Origin: Trifolium pratense | Taxonomy: Eukaryota; Streptophyta; Magnoliopsida; Fabales; Fabaceae | Length of the DNA stretch: 64,000 bases | Reading direction: 5' to 3' | NCBI RefSeq assembly: GCF_020283565.1 | Contig: NC_060061.1 | Location: 31,285,362-31,349,361 of the forward strand | Shown here: one piece after another, positions 9,783-20,596 of the stretch | Layout: each line of letters opens with the position of its first letter | How positions within the stretch are numbered: position 1 is the first letter of the stretch | The notes under the pieces: generated by a model | The model's input: the letters and a program-made list of their open reading frames with translations, nothing else | Told to the model about the DNA's origin: nothing | The model's database searches: none | Translations under genes and position numbers: made by a program

Positions 9783-12514
9783 CTAGTATAACTTACCCGT
9801 GCATTCGCACGGGTTAATGCTCAATGAAAAATATGAATAATTAAACTTTTAATATTTTGTTATTTTTTAATTATTGAGTCAGAAAAAATATTTTGTGATT
9901 TTTTAATCATTTGTAAAATTAATTTTACATTTAATGTAATAATTTATTTAAATATGAAAAATATTGTTATCAATTTTGGAAATTTTAAAGAGGATTGGCC
10001 GAATGGAAAATGATATTCCACTTAAATTACATGTTATTTTTTTCCCGTTTCATCAGTCTCTGCAAGTTCTTTTATTTTTGCAAAAAAAAAAAGAAAATTA
10101 CTATGCAAAATTAATCTAACGGGTATTATGCATCTATTCTTAATCGTCATCTCTCTATTGTAGACCTTCGCTTTCTTCTGGGAATTTACTCCCACGTCCC
10201 CGTGTGGAAAAATATTCTCACATGTGGGAATAAAAGAAATCTATAGAATCTTCAAAACTCAGTATCTATTTTAACAATAAATAAATGCCAGAATTTTTTT
10301 TTTATAAACAATAAATGCCAGAATTTCAATCTACCCTAAAATGGCGAGATTAGTCCATATTTGACACCACAAATAAATTCACCAATAACAACTATCTCAA
10401 AAAGACTGCACTTCCACCATCACTTAACCCATTACATTGTTCACAACACAAGAATGGTGATTTTTTACACATTTAGTCTCCTGCAAAATTGTAAATTATG
10501 TGTAACTAAAATATTTCTTCACCTTTTGGTACAAATATTAAAATGTTTGTAATATAACATATGAACACCTAATTACTCAATCCGTTGCAATTTTCAAAAA
10601 CAAAATCCAATATAATATAGATCACCTTGTTCAAAACTAAAACATAAAAGAAAATTTACAATAGAAAAAAAGATAAGATAAAGATAAACTTAACACTATT
10701 GAGAAAATACATCATTTGATCAATTTCTTAGTATATCCAACAATTAAACATATAGGCCACATTTTAGCTCATATATACATTTTTATTGATATTCCAACTT
10801 TCATTTTGTGAGAATGTGATGCATTTCTTCCCGTCTTTCAATTGAATTCCTGTCGAAAACAAAATCCGGCTTAATAAAAAAAAATGATAAACATCAAAAT
10901 AAAATAATCTAAATAATAAAAAAGAAACAAAAAAAATCAGGCAAAAAAGAAACATAAGAAAACTTGAACAAATCCGTCAAAAAAATTATTGATCAAAGAA
11001 GAAGAAATTAAAAATAAAATAAAAGGGACAATAGATAGAAAAATTAGTGAGTATTAGAGGAAAAAAGAGAGGAGAAAATGAGGATAGAAAAATGTGATTT
11101 ATTTTATGTTATAGACCTTATATATATCCACCGAATAAATGAATCATATTTTGATTTTATATAAGGAAATTTCTAAAATAAGCCAGTAATAAGCGAATAA
11201 TTAATATAAAAACTTCTCTAAGAAGTGAAGACTCCCATAAAATATCAATCAATTTAATTCAATTAAATGCTAATAAGGTTGGATTAAAAACAAAAATAAT
11301 GTATTCATAAAAAAAAGGAACAAAATAAGAAATTAATTTATAAGAATAAAAAATTTCTATATATGTTTATAATTGAGCATTGATAACTAATACTTGAGAA
11401 ATGTTTGACTTTTAATTATTATTAATATTTAATACAGAATGCAATGTTCAAGAAAAGAATAATCAATTGATTTGAATCAACAAAATTTATAATAATAATA
11501 ATAGAGGACCAAAATAAAAATTAAGGAATCTATTAATTTAATTTTAAAATAATTATTTTCATATTTTTTGTGCATGTATATAATGTAAAAATAATTTGTT
11601 GTAAAACTACTCATTTATGTTAAAGGTAATTTAGACAAATGCACTCAAATAATAATCCAGTTTTTTTTTACTAATCAAATAATAGGTGTCACCTATTACA
11701 TAGATTAAGGAGAGGTTGCCACTTAGGAGAAAGATCATGAAAGAGAAACTTATAAACATATAAATAATAGATAATAGATATTATAGATACTTTCTGCGTC
11801 CCAAAATATAAGCAAAAATTGATCAACTAAAGTGGATAAAAGTGAAATTAAACATTTGAAACATTTAAAAATTAGTCAAAGTTTCTTAGAAAAATGACCA
11901 ATTTATCTAGACGATATATTTCACCATTCCAAATTATAAGTTTTTTTCTCAACTTATAAAGAAAAAACCATTTTTTTAGTTAATATCTAAAGAAGACAAC
12001 TATTTGAAATTGTACAATTATTTTAATTTTAAATTATTTTTTTTTGAAAAATTATTTTCCTTTAATTAGAATTAGAATTATTTGAATCGATTTTTTTTTA
12101 TTGAATTGAATTATTTTTGTATTAGAATTATTTGAATTGAATATTTTCTTTTTAAATAGAAAAATTAATGTCATGTATTTTTTCTGACGCAACTATAATG
12201 TCATCTATTAGAATATTAAGAATAAAAAAATATTGTTGAACATTTTTTAAACGAAGCAAAAATCTAAACATTGAATACTGTTCAAAATAATTTATAAGAA
12301 TAAAATATTTCTATATATATTTATAATTTAGCATTGATTATTAAAGGAAACTCTTAAATTTATATCAAAAAATGTAAAAGTTCTAGTTAAATGACACGTA
12401 GGCTGTGAAAGCGTCGTTGAATGACATGTAGGATGATTTTTTGAGGAGTTTTGAGAGACCGCCACATATGAATTTTATCATGAGAGAGAAACTCTCAAAC
12501 ATATAAATAATAGA
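9783..12514 (-). mobile_element. Helitron, possibly two nested 5' ends
   Basis: The minus-strand 3' end is at 9783: hairpin 'CCCGTGCgaatGCACGGG', then 'taagttata' and 'CTAG', with host T beyond. A matching 5' end 'TCTATTATTTATATGTTTGA' lies at 12514. A second closely related 5' end 'TCTATTATTTATATGTTTAT' lies at 11771. Both continue with similar 'gtttctct(c/t)tcatga' sequence. Either one copy runs 9783-11771 with a remnant next to it, or the full span is one element with a duplicated 5' end. No Rep/helicase coding was seen, so it is non-autonomous. Confidence 0.55.
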
Positions 12515-12639
12515 TTATGTTTTAATTTTTATTTAAAAAAAAGTGTTAAAAATAATAAATAATAACGTTTTATTAATTAATAAACGAAATACTAACAATT
12601 TAATTTTTTATTTAAATAAAAAACGTTTTTAAAAAAAAA

Positions 12640-13205
12640 TTAATAATTCTGTTTTATATATTAACGAAATAAATGCATGTCATATATAGTTAATGTACTT
12701 TTTAATTGTTAATTAAACAAAATACTTAAAACAATTAAATTTTTCATTTAAATAAAAAAAAATGTAATTTAAAATAAATAAATAATTAGGTTTTATATAT
12801 TAATGAAATAAATACATATCATATAGTTAATGTATTTTTTAATTGATAATTAAACAAAATACTTAAAACAATTAATTTTTTCATTTAAATAAAAAAATAA
12901 TTATGTTTTATATATAAATAAATGCATGTCATATAGTTAATGTACTTTTTAATTGTTAATTAAACAAAATACTTAAAACAACTAAATTTTTCATTTAAAT
13001 AATAAAAAAACGTAATTTCAAATAAATAAATAATTAGGTTTTATATATTAATGAAATAAATATATATCATATAGTTAATGTATTTTTTAATTGATAATTA
13101 AACAAAATACTTAAAACAATTAAATTTTTCATTTAAATAAAAAAATAATTATGTTTTATATATAAATAAATGCATGTCATATAGTTAATGTACTTTTTAA
13201 TTGAG
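12640..13205. repeat. AT-rich tandem repeat block
   Basis: Units containing 'catatagttaatgta', 'aaacaaaatacttaaaac' and 'ttttcatttaaataa' recur about five times at 110-140 bp spacing. Two pairs form a higher-order repeat of about 250 bp. It lies between the Helitron 5' end and the CACTA transposase ORF. Confidence 0.75.
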
Positions 13206-13469
13206 TTTTTTTAAAGTCATATAATAATTCTGTTTCATTTTTTTTTAATAAATAAATGTTACATGGTTTTTTAAAATAATAAATGATTATGTTTAATAAA
13301 CAAAATACTTATAAATAACAATTTAATTTTTTATTCCAATAAAAAAATGTTTATATAAATAAATGATTATACATGCATGGAAGTCGATACCCCCTAATTG
13401 TAGATCTAATTAATATGAAATATATCTATAATATAAATAGTCGTGTTGATATTGTATATTTATCTAGAC

Positions 13470-14198
13470 ATGGATCGTAGATGGATGTATGATCGTTATG
13501 AAGATGGGAAAAGAGGGCATGTTAAAGACGTTTTTAAACTTGGGGTTCAGTTGTTTATTGATGCAGTAAAACAAAAGCCCGTTGTTATTAGGGAAGGGGG
13601 AATTAGGTGTCCTTGTGTGGTCTGTCAATGTAGACGTATTTGCAGCGTAGATGAAATTAAGTTTCATTTACATACTAAAGGATTTCAGCCGAATTATTGG
13701 GTTTGGACAAGTCATGGTGAATCCTTTACATCGGAGCAAGGTGCTTCATCAAGCAATACTGTTTTACCTTCACAAAATTATCAACATAATTACCCGGCGG
13801 AATTACCTTCACAAGATTATCAGCATTACCCGTTCAACATGATGAACAATATGATAAGTGATGGTCTTGGGTACAATGTGGTGAACGAGTTTGAAGATGA
13901 ATATGAAGGAGATGAAGAGCCGAATGCCGAAGCTCAGAGATTTTTTGATCTTTTAAAAGAGACCAACGTACCGTTGTTTGAAGGTTCTACAGACTCGAAG
14001 TTAACAGTTTGTGTTAGACTTTTGGGTCTGAAGTCTCAATATCTAGTTCCAGAATTAGCTATGGACTTGATCGCGAAACTGGTGCTGGATACGACACCCA
14101 TCTTCGCTCGCGGTGATTTGCCGCGAAGTTATTATGAGGCAAAGCAGCTAGTGTCAAAGCTAGGACTAGGAGTTATTATAATGCTAACATGTGTTTAG
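13470..14198 (+). pseudogene. CACTA transposase-associated domain protein (TNP2-type), truncated
   Basis: I chose the ATG at 13470 because 'MDRRWMYDR' is the canonical start of plant TNP2/TnpD proteins. Upstream there is AT-rich DNA with 'tataatataaatag' at about 13425. Residues 1-80 form the transposase-associated domain: a Cys-rich segment 'IRCPCVVCQCRRICSVDEIK', then 'FHLHTKGFQPNYWVWTSHGE'. Residues 80-160 are a Ser/Gln/Tyr-rich and acidic linker. The TNP2 start follows ('FFDLLKETNVPLFEGSTDSK', 'YYEAKQLVSKLGLG'). At about 14170 the frame runs into unrelated residues and stops. A shift of frame gives 'YYNANMC', which is more family-like. The catalytic TNP2 core is missing because only about 490 bp remain before the terminus, so the element cannot mobilise itself. 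Confidence 0.8.
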
Positions 14199-14339
14199 TT
14201 ACTTTGTGAGACATAAAATTTAGTCTTGTAGTTGTAAATCATGTTGATTTAATTAGGCTTATTTCGATTTTTTAATAGATGATAAATAATTTATAATTAG
14301 CTTGAATTTTGGGCATGAATTCATAATCAGCATTTTATA

Positions 14340-14687
14340 ATTATATATCTTTTTAAAAAGCTTGGATTTGGCTGCGAAATCGCTAGGAATGTGTAGCTAG
14401 AGATTTATTGCGAAATCGTTGTGAAATATCCTAGCGATTTAGTTAGGAAACATAAATGTTTGAACATTATTTAACTAGGCATTAATTGGGAACTAGCTAG
14501 GATATTCTATATATTAGTTGCAAATTAGCTAGGAAATTTTTTGATAGGTGATTTGCCACCCAATCCATGCTACGCCCTATGTGGTTGCTAATTCACAACA
14601 AATCTGTAGCTAACTCTGTTTTACTAGAGATTAGCTACGAATTAGCTACAAAGACCGTCGTAGCAAATCCCGTATTTTCTTGTAGTG
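14340..14687. repeat. CACTA right subterminal repeats
   Basis: Motifs such as 'gctacgaattagctac', 'gcgaaatcgtt' and 'ctagcgattt' recur up to the terminus at 14687. They are unlike the 'GGCGG' repeats of the left end. Confidence 0.65.
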
Positions 14688-14995
14688 ATGATGCATGAGG
14701 TTACTATATTGCTATTTGCAAAGCACATAAGGCTCAAGAAACGAAATACAAAAATACAAATCGACAAAAATACAAATCAATTTAACAATATAGATTAAAA
14801 TTGCGTGCATAATTTTTTTGCATGGACACAAATATACAACAACTCTTTATAGGACAAAAAACGAAATTTGATAATGTTTTAGATACAAAAAACTTATTTA
14901 AACTTAAAAACTTTGGTACTCAAAATAAAATTATTCTCAATTCTTACATATAATTAGCTGAACATGTTTTCTAAAACTCTGATAAGATATGTTAA

Positions 14996-15103
14996 GTCTC
15001 CATAGGCTTCCAAGGAGATGCTACTTCAATGTCCACATATCCAGGAATGAGGAATATTAGAGTTTTTGAGCAACACCCCTTAGAAGTTTTCATAAGCAAC
15101 TAA
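14996..15103 (+). pseudogene. Unidentified C-terminal exon-like fragment, right-arm copy
   Basis: An open stretch of 35 codons ('VSIGFQGDATSMSTYPGMRN', 'IRVFEQHPLEVFISN') ends in TAA at 15101-15103. It is the counterpart of 8232-8339. No family is recognised, and no start codon or acceptor can be fixed. Confidence 0.35.
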
Positions 15104-15730
15104 AAATCAAAGAATATAACTCAACTTTGTCACGACCTCACCTTGTGGTGGTGACTGGTGCACAAGCTAACAAGAACTCATATATATTTAGCATGACAAG
15201 TCTAATACACTATAGTAACTAATACACATTTCTAAAATATAGAGCTATTGAAATTTGTGCAACTCAAGAAACGTGTTGGGTTTTGAATGTTGGCTACAAT
15301 ATAATTTTGCAAAAATAACAATAGCCAACTACTGGACCAAAGATGTTGTTAATTCACCCACAAAATATTTATGGTAAAAGTTTTATATATTGTATAAATT
15401 TCCTATATTTTCGTTAATCAAAATTAAAAATTGCAATTTCGTAATTGTTATCTATGAATTTTTATTTTTATTTTTGCTTAAGATTCTCAATTTGTTCAAA
15501 ATTATATAAAAAGGGGTAAAGACAATATACCATATTATTTTTTAAATAATAATTGTAAACATTTACAAATAATAATATGAGATGTTGTAGTATTAATTGT
15601 GAGGTGTATTACTTAATGAGTAAGTTGACTAATATGAGATAATCAATGTGAGAAATAAATGCTAGTGATGAAATGCCAACTCATCGTGAGAGTATGAATA
15701 GCCAAAAATGTTGCCGGTGATCATATGAGG

Positions 15731-15988
15731 CAGAGCTGTCAAAACGGGCGGCCCGGGCAAATTCGGGTCGGCCCGGTCGGGCTTCGGGCTTCATCGGGTC
15801 ATGCTAATAAGCCTGGATATAAAACAAGCTGCCAAAATTAGTGCCCGAGCCCGGCCCGGTACGGGTTGTCGGGCTTTTGGGCCGCCCGGTTTATTTTTTT
15901 ATTTTTTATTTTACATTTAGTGCTCAAACTCAACATTATAAATATGATCAATAATTTTCGCGCGTCCTATTTTTACTCATCCGTTACT

Positions 15989-16028
<40 letters not shown>

Positions 16029-16715
16029 ATAATAATTCTCGTGCGCCGTATGTTTACTTATCCGCTATCTACGAGTTTCTCGCACGCCCTATTTTTACTC
16101 ATCTGCTACCTACGAGTTTTTCGTGCGCCCTATTTTTACTCATCCGCTACCTACGAGTTTCTCGCGGCCTATATTTTTACTCATCCACAACTTACGAGTT
16201 TCTTGCGCGTCATATTTTTACTCATCCACTACCTACGACTTTCTCGCGCACCCTATATTTAGTCATCCGCTACTTATAAGTTTCTTGCGCGCCCTATTTT
16301 TACTCATCCGCTACTTACGAGTTTCTCGCGCGCCCTATTTTTACTCATCGGCCACGTACGAGTTTCTCGTGCGCCCTATTTTAACTTATCCGCTACCTAC
16401 GAGTTTCTCGGGTGTCTTATTTTTACTCATCCGCTACATGAGTAGCAGACGGTGTTTTATAATTTATGTTACGAACTAAGTTCAAATCATCCAAAACAAA
16501 TTATTTATATTTATATTTATTTTTTATTTTAATTTTTTCGGGCTTGCGGGCCGCCCGTGGCCCATTCGGGCTAGCCCATATTTTAATCGGGATTTTATCG
16601 GACCGGGCTAAAAAGCCCGGAAATAATTCGGGCTAGGATTTTTAAGACCCGAGCCCGGGAAAAAATCGGGCTTGGCGGGCCGTCCCATTCGGGCTAGCCC
16701 ATTTCGACAGCTCTA
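15731..16715. mobile_element. hAT-type element (right arm)
   Basis: The ends are 'cagagctgtc' and 'gacagctcta', with the 8-bp duplication 'atatgagg' on both sides (15723-15730, 16716-16723). It is the same insertion as 6818-7486 seen from the other strand, so it predates the inverted duplication. It is 316 bp longer because the minisatellite and an (AT)n tract have expanded. Confidence 0.85.
16038..16445. repeat. 41-bp minisatellite, about 10 copies
   Basis: The unit is about 'ctcgcgcgccctattttt' plus 'actcatccgctacctacgagttt', repeated ten times with substitutions and no large gaps. Because 41 is not a multiple of three, three units make one open period. This produces meaningless open frames on the plus strand. 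An (AT)n tract lies just upstream (15990-16022). Confidence 0.85.
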
Positions 16716-17628
16716 ATATGAGGTTTACTTGATTCAAAAAAAAAAAGTTATGAGGTTTACTCTTTTAAAGAAAATGTTCTTTTTTCAAAAGAAAAAAAAA
16801 AGGAAAAAAAAGAAATATAATTTTTAAAGTAAAAGAACATTTGCAGTGATCAATATTCGAGAAATCTTTGAAATAATGTTTCATTGCTTGATTAATAATT
16901 TGATATTATACTACTATTTACTGATAAATTGATTTAGGATCCGTTGACATCTGTGTCAACGATTACTTTGACACCAAATCTGAATTGTATATTATTTTTA
17001 ATCAAAGGCTAATAATAATTCTTTAAAGTAATGTAGTGAACACCCTAATCTTATACCTTTATACTACACATTCTTTGTTTCCAGAAAAATTATTTTTTTA
17101 AACCTTCGATACTTGCACTTCCACCACCAATTTTCTTTCGACATCTTCATTAACAAATGGTGAATTTAGAATTTAGATAGGTTTGTCTAGATCGGTGTGA
17201 TTTTAGTGTTAGAATTGATTTTTGGTATTTCAGTTATCATTGAACAATTGCTTCAATCAAGTGCATATATATCTAATTCTATATAGGCGTGTATAAAAAT
17301 CAGGTTTATATTTTACCCTTTCTTTTAAAAAATAATAGAAAATCCTTTAAATTAAATTGAGTTTGTAAGCCAATTCATAGGTGATTCACTGATGTATACA
17401 AAAATCAAGAGTAGTATATTGAATGATGTTATCGCCTGAAAATTTTGAAATGCGTAATAGAAAATTATGCACTCAATATCTCATGTTCAATATATTTTTT
17501 ATTTTTTTTACTAATCTCATGTTCAATTAATATTGATCCATTTTAAGTTTGTATAAAATTTGAGAAGCAATTAAACAGAATACATAGTTTAGAAAATAGA
17601 CAAATGCAAGAAGCCAAATACTCCTACT

Positions 17629-18143
17629 CAAGGTTATCAAAACCGGACCGGACCGGCCGGTCGGACCGTGAACCGGTCATGAAAACGGTTCGGTTTTGAG
17701 CAAAAAATGGATAGGAAACCGATCGGCAAAAAAAACGCTTGAACCGGGACGAACCGGCCGGGCGGTTCAAGCAGTTTTTTAGATTTTTTTTTTAAAAAAA
17801 AAAAAAACGGGGCAAAACGACTTCGTTTTAACTTTTTTTAAAAAAAAAAATTTCTGAAACAAAACAACGACTTCGTAGGAATAGGAAAGGTTTTTGTTTT
17901 TCATCTATTTTTCATTTGGTTTGAATTATAAATTTTATTTTATTTTGACTTGTGATATTTTATCTGTTTAATGTGTGAAATTATGAAATATTGAGTAATT
18001 ATTCATATATTTTTATTTATATATTAATTAAAATATATATTTAATTAACAACGGTTCGATCCCGATTGAACCCGGTCCGACCAATTGAACCTTGAACCGG
18101 TGAGCTTGCCGGTTCGATGACCGGTCCGGTTCTGACAACCTTG
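17629..18143. mobile_element. hAT-type MITE with 'ACCGG' subterminal motifs
   Basis: The ends 'caaggttatcaaaaccgg' and 'ccggttctgacaaccttg' are inverted repeats flanked by an exact 8-bp duplication 'ctcctact' (17621-17628 and 18144-18151). The interior is rich in 'accggtcc'/'ggaccggt' and AT tracts and has no coding capacity. Confidence 0.9.
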
Positions 18144-18242
18144 CTCCTACTACATACACCGAATCAAATCAGGGGACCCCTTGGAAAAAACAGTGCCCAA
18201 AGTTGTAAGAAAAATCACTCCCTTTTTCCTTGCTTATACTAC

Positions 18243-18505
18243 TCAACAAGTAAAAGAATCTCTTGGAAAAATCAAGGAAAGAATCTCTTCTTCCTCGGTA
18301 AAGAATTCTTCCAATAATTCTTCTGAACTTGATTTTTTCAAAAAAGCGCGTACAGTACTTTTGTGTTTACAAGCTAAAGTTTTAATACAAGAAAGCCGAA
18401 GTATATATTTTATTCGATACAAACTTTTTTTTTTGAGGATCCACTGTAATAATGAGAAAGATTTCTGGATATTCGCAAAAATCGCTCATTGTCTAAGTGA
18501 AATAG
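18243..18505 (-). pseudogene. matK: Chloroplast matK 3' fragment in nuclear DNA (NUPT)
   Basis: On the minus strand the reading frame gives '[20 protein letters not shown]', '[20 protein letters not shown]' and '[20 protein letters not shown]', then a stop. This is the C-terminal portion of maturase K, the plastid intron maturase encoded within the trnK intron. About 80 codons are open with no frameshift, but the last conserved residues after 'LIFPR' are replaced ('DSFTC' then stop). Transposon remnants flank it on both sides, so it is a plastid-to-nucleus transfer and not plastid DNA. The plastid-like stretch may extend a little to either side (18152-18242 not identified). Confidence 0.85.
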
Positions 18506-18515
18506 TGTCATAGTA

Positions 18516-18600
18516 CCAAACAGCTCCAATCGGTCGGACCGGTTCAACTAGGAACTAAACCCATGGCTGGTCCAGTCACCATTATTGGTTCAATCTGAGT
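18516..18600. repeat. Remnant of an 'ACCGG'-type hAT end
   Basis: 'tcggtcggaccggttcaact' and 'ggtccagtcaccattattgg' resemble the interior ends of the hAT element at 17629-18143. No paired end or target duplication is evident. Confidence 0.3.
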
Positions 18601-19558
18601 GTAATTATTGAGATAAAAGAATTTGCAGATGTTAAACTTTATTATAATTTTTATATAATATTCAGAGTTATATTGATAATTATAGAAAATTATATGGATA
18701 AAATATTCCCTTATCAAATGTTGAACATTTTACATAATACTCAAAATTTTCAACAATGACTTTTAACCCATGGGTAAAGTTGTTCAGATTGTGTAATTTC
18801 AGGTTGTCTATCAAAATCATATTCACAATAAAAGGTTCATAAAATTAAATCATTTGTTTCTATTAACTTGTAATAGTTTCTTTTAGCTAATTAGACTTTC
18901 AAAAACCTTAATCTTATGTATTTTTAAAAAAAATTTGATTTAGTCTAAACCTGACATAGACTAACCTATATACCTCAATTGAAATTAGATCAATTCATTC
19001 ATTTTTCTCTATCTCTATCTTAACTCTCTATCTCTCTTTTAATCTCATTCTCACGCCCCGATTGTTTTTAATGAAGAAAAAGAGAATAGAATCAAGAGAG
19101 ATAGAGATGTGTAAAGAAATAATGGAAAAAATGATCTAAATCCACCCAACCTTCTCATACCTAATTTTCCAACATTATCTAACTTTTGTAAATTTTCCAT
19201 GTAAATTTTGATGTATGATATTTGGTGAGAGAGGCATATGTGTATTTTTGTTGTGTGTTATCTTATCTCTATTTTCCTTTTATTGCATGTTTTGTTCATG
19301 CTATAAAGCCTTCTTTGTTGCCTCTATTTTGATTATTGATTCATCTTTCCATTAATGGGTGTAGGGTGAAAGGTCTACATGTATGCCTCAGACTATGATA
19401 TGAGACATGAGAGTGGTCCTCTAGCTACCACTAATATGCCCAATATTATTTCTGGCATTCCTTCCCTCATTGCATTAAATTAAATTAAACAAAGCGAAAG
19501 TGATGTACAAAATTGTATTTTTAAAGTAAAAAACTGACACTATATCATCTAATTGCAT
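18601..19558. other. Unannotated AT-rich stretch
   Basis: I see no gene, RNA or complete mobile element here. Short CT-rich tracts (about 19008-19055) occur, but no reading frame with recognisable protein. Confidence 0.5.
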
Positions 19559-19705
19559 TAAATAATAATTGTAAATAATTATAAGTAATAAATATGATAT
19601 ATTGTAGTATTACTTAATGAGTAAGTCAACTAATATGAGATAATCAATGTGAGAAAGAAATGCTAGCTAGTGATGAAATGCCAACTCATAGTGAGTATGA
19701 ATAGC

Positions 19706-20524
19706 CGGTGGCGACTCAATGATTGTTAGGGAGTCAGGGCAAATTTTTTGAGGGAATTTTATCAACCCAAATTTCGAATATAGAAATATTTAAATTCTGT
19801 TTTTCAATATTTAATTTTGGAAGAAATTTTTAAACAAGAAATAACATGCAAGAGTATAGTCATGTTTCCAATATAATTAAGGCTCAACTAAATAAGAGAC
19901 TACAATGAAAACTGAATCCACATCGACGTATATAATTATATTAAACTACTTATTTATACAATCAAAACAACTTAACAAATTTTAAAATTCAAAACACCAT
20001 CAAGTCATCAAACAAAGATTATAGATTGAGAAGGTTTTAGGTTGTTAAAAATTAGAATTAATTGCATATTTGATCTGTTATGTTTATTTTTGGTTTCAAT
20101 TTGGTCCCTTATTTTTTAAAAGTTTCAAGTTGGTCATTTTCCTCAAATTTTAGTTTAAATCGTCGACTTTTCTAATGAATTTGTGTACGTAGACCACTTA
20201 GGAGAGTACTATGTGAATGTTTTAGAAAAATTAACTCAAAATTTAACAAAAAGTTAGAAAAAATTAACTCAAAATTTAACGAAAACGACCAACTTATGTT
20301 GAGATCAATAACATAAGGAACCAACTTGAAACTTTTAAAAAATAAGGGACCAAATTGAAACCTAAAATAAACATTAGAGACTAAATATGTTTCATACGGT
20401 ACCTTTACGAAATGCGTTTCTTTCTTTTATTTTTATTTTTTCTTGTTTCTTATTATTACAAAAAAAAAAAAAAAAAGGCAGCCCATGCATGTGCCGGGCT
20501 TGCCAGACGGCATAATCGCCACTG
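19706..20524. mobile_element. hAT-like insertion in the third arm copy
   Basis: 'tgaatagc' occurs directly on both sides (19698-19705, 20525-20532), and the ends 'cggtggcga' and 'tcgccactg' are short inverted repeats. In both large arms the same site is uninterrupted ('gaatagccaaaaatg'). An inner MITE occupies about 20045-20400. Confidence 0.7.
20045..20400. mobile_element. MITE of the 'gtttcaatttggtccctta' family
   Basis: The arms 'ggtttcaatttggtccctta' and 'taagggaccaaattgaaacc' continue outward ('aattgcatatttgatc' and 'gactaaatatgtttc') as a long imperfect hairpin. A relative is at 57727-58115. Confidence 0.7.
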
Positions 20525-20596
20525 TGAATAGCCAAGAATGTTGCTATAGTGATCATATGAGGTATACTTGATTCAAAAAGAAAATGTTATGAGGTT

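Larger units (their letters stand above)
8454..14687 (+). mobile_element. CACTA (En/Spm) composite element
   Basis: It begins 'CACTACAAGAAAATAC' at 8454 and ends with the exact mirror 'GTATTTTCTTGTAGTG' at 14687, giving 6234 bp. Inside are a transposase-associated ORF (13470-14198) and spliced leader exons (9020-9524), all on the plus strand. The flanking triplets ('ttt' left, 'atg' right) do not match, and the two ends carry different subterminal repeat families: 'GGCGGtttt...CCGCC' on the left and 'GCTACgaa...' on the right. This may be a hybrid of two CACTA relatives. A Helitron interrupts it from 9783. Confidence 0.85.
14857..17415 (-). repeat. Right arm of large inverted repeat
   Basis: This is the reverse complement of 6119-8451. 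Differences from the left arm include a longer hAT minisatellite, no SINE, an extra 26-nt stretch near 14950-14980, and scattered substitutions. Between the CACTA end (14687) and this arm there are about 170 bp with no left-arm counterpart. Confidence 0.85.

Noticed and set aside
16041..16479. Overlapping open frames of 73 and 118 codons rich in 'YLRVSRAPYF'
   Set aside because: They are translations of the 41-bp minisatellite in the hAT element, not genes.
6119..17415. The large inverted repeat as terminal repeats of one giant transposon
   Set aside because: No target duplication at the outer edges, and a partial third copy exists outside as ordinary flanking DNA.
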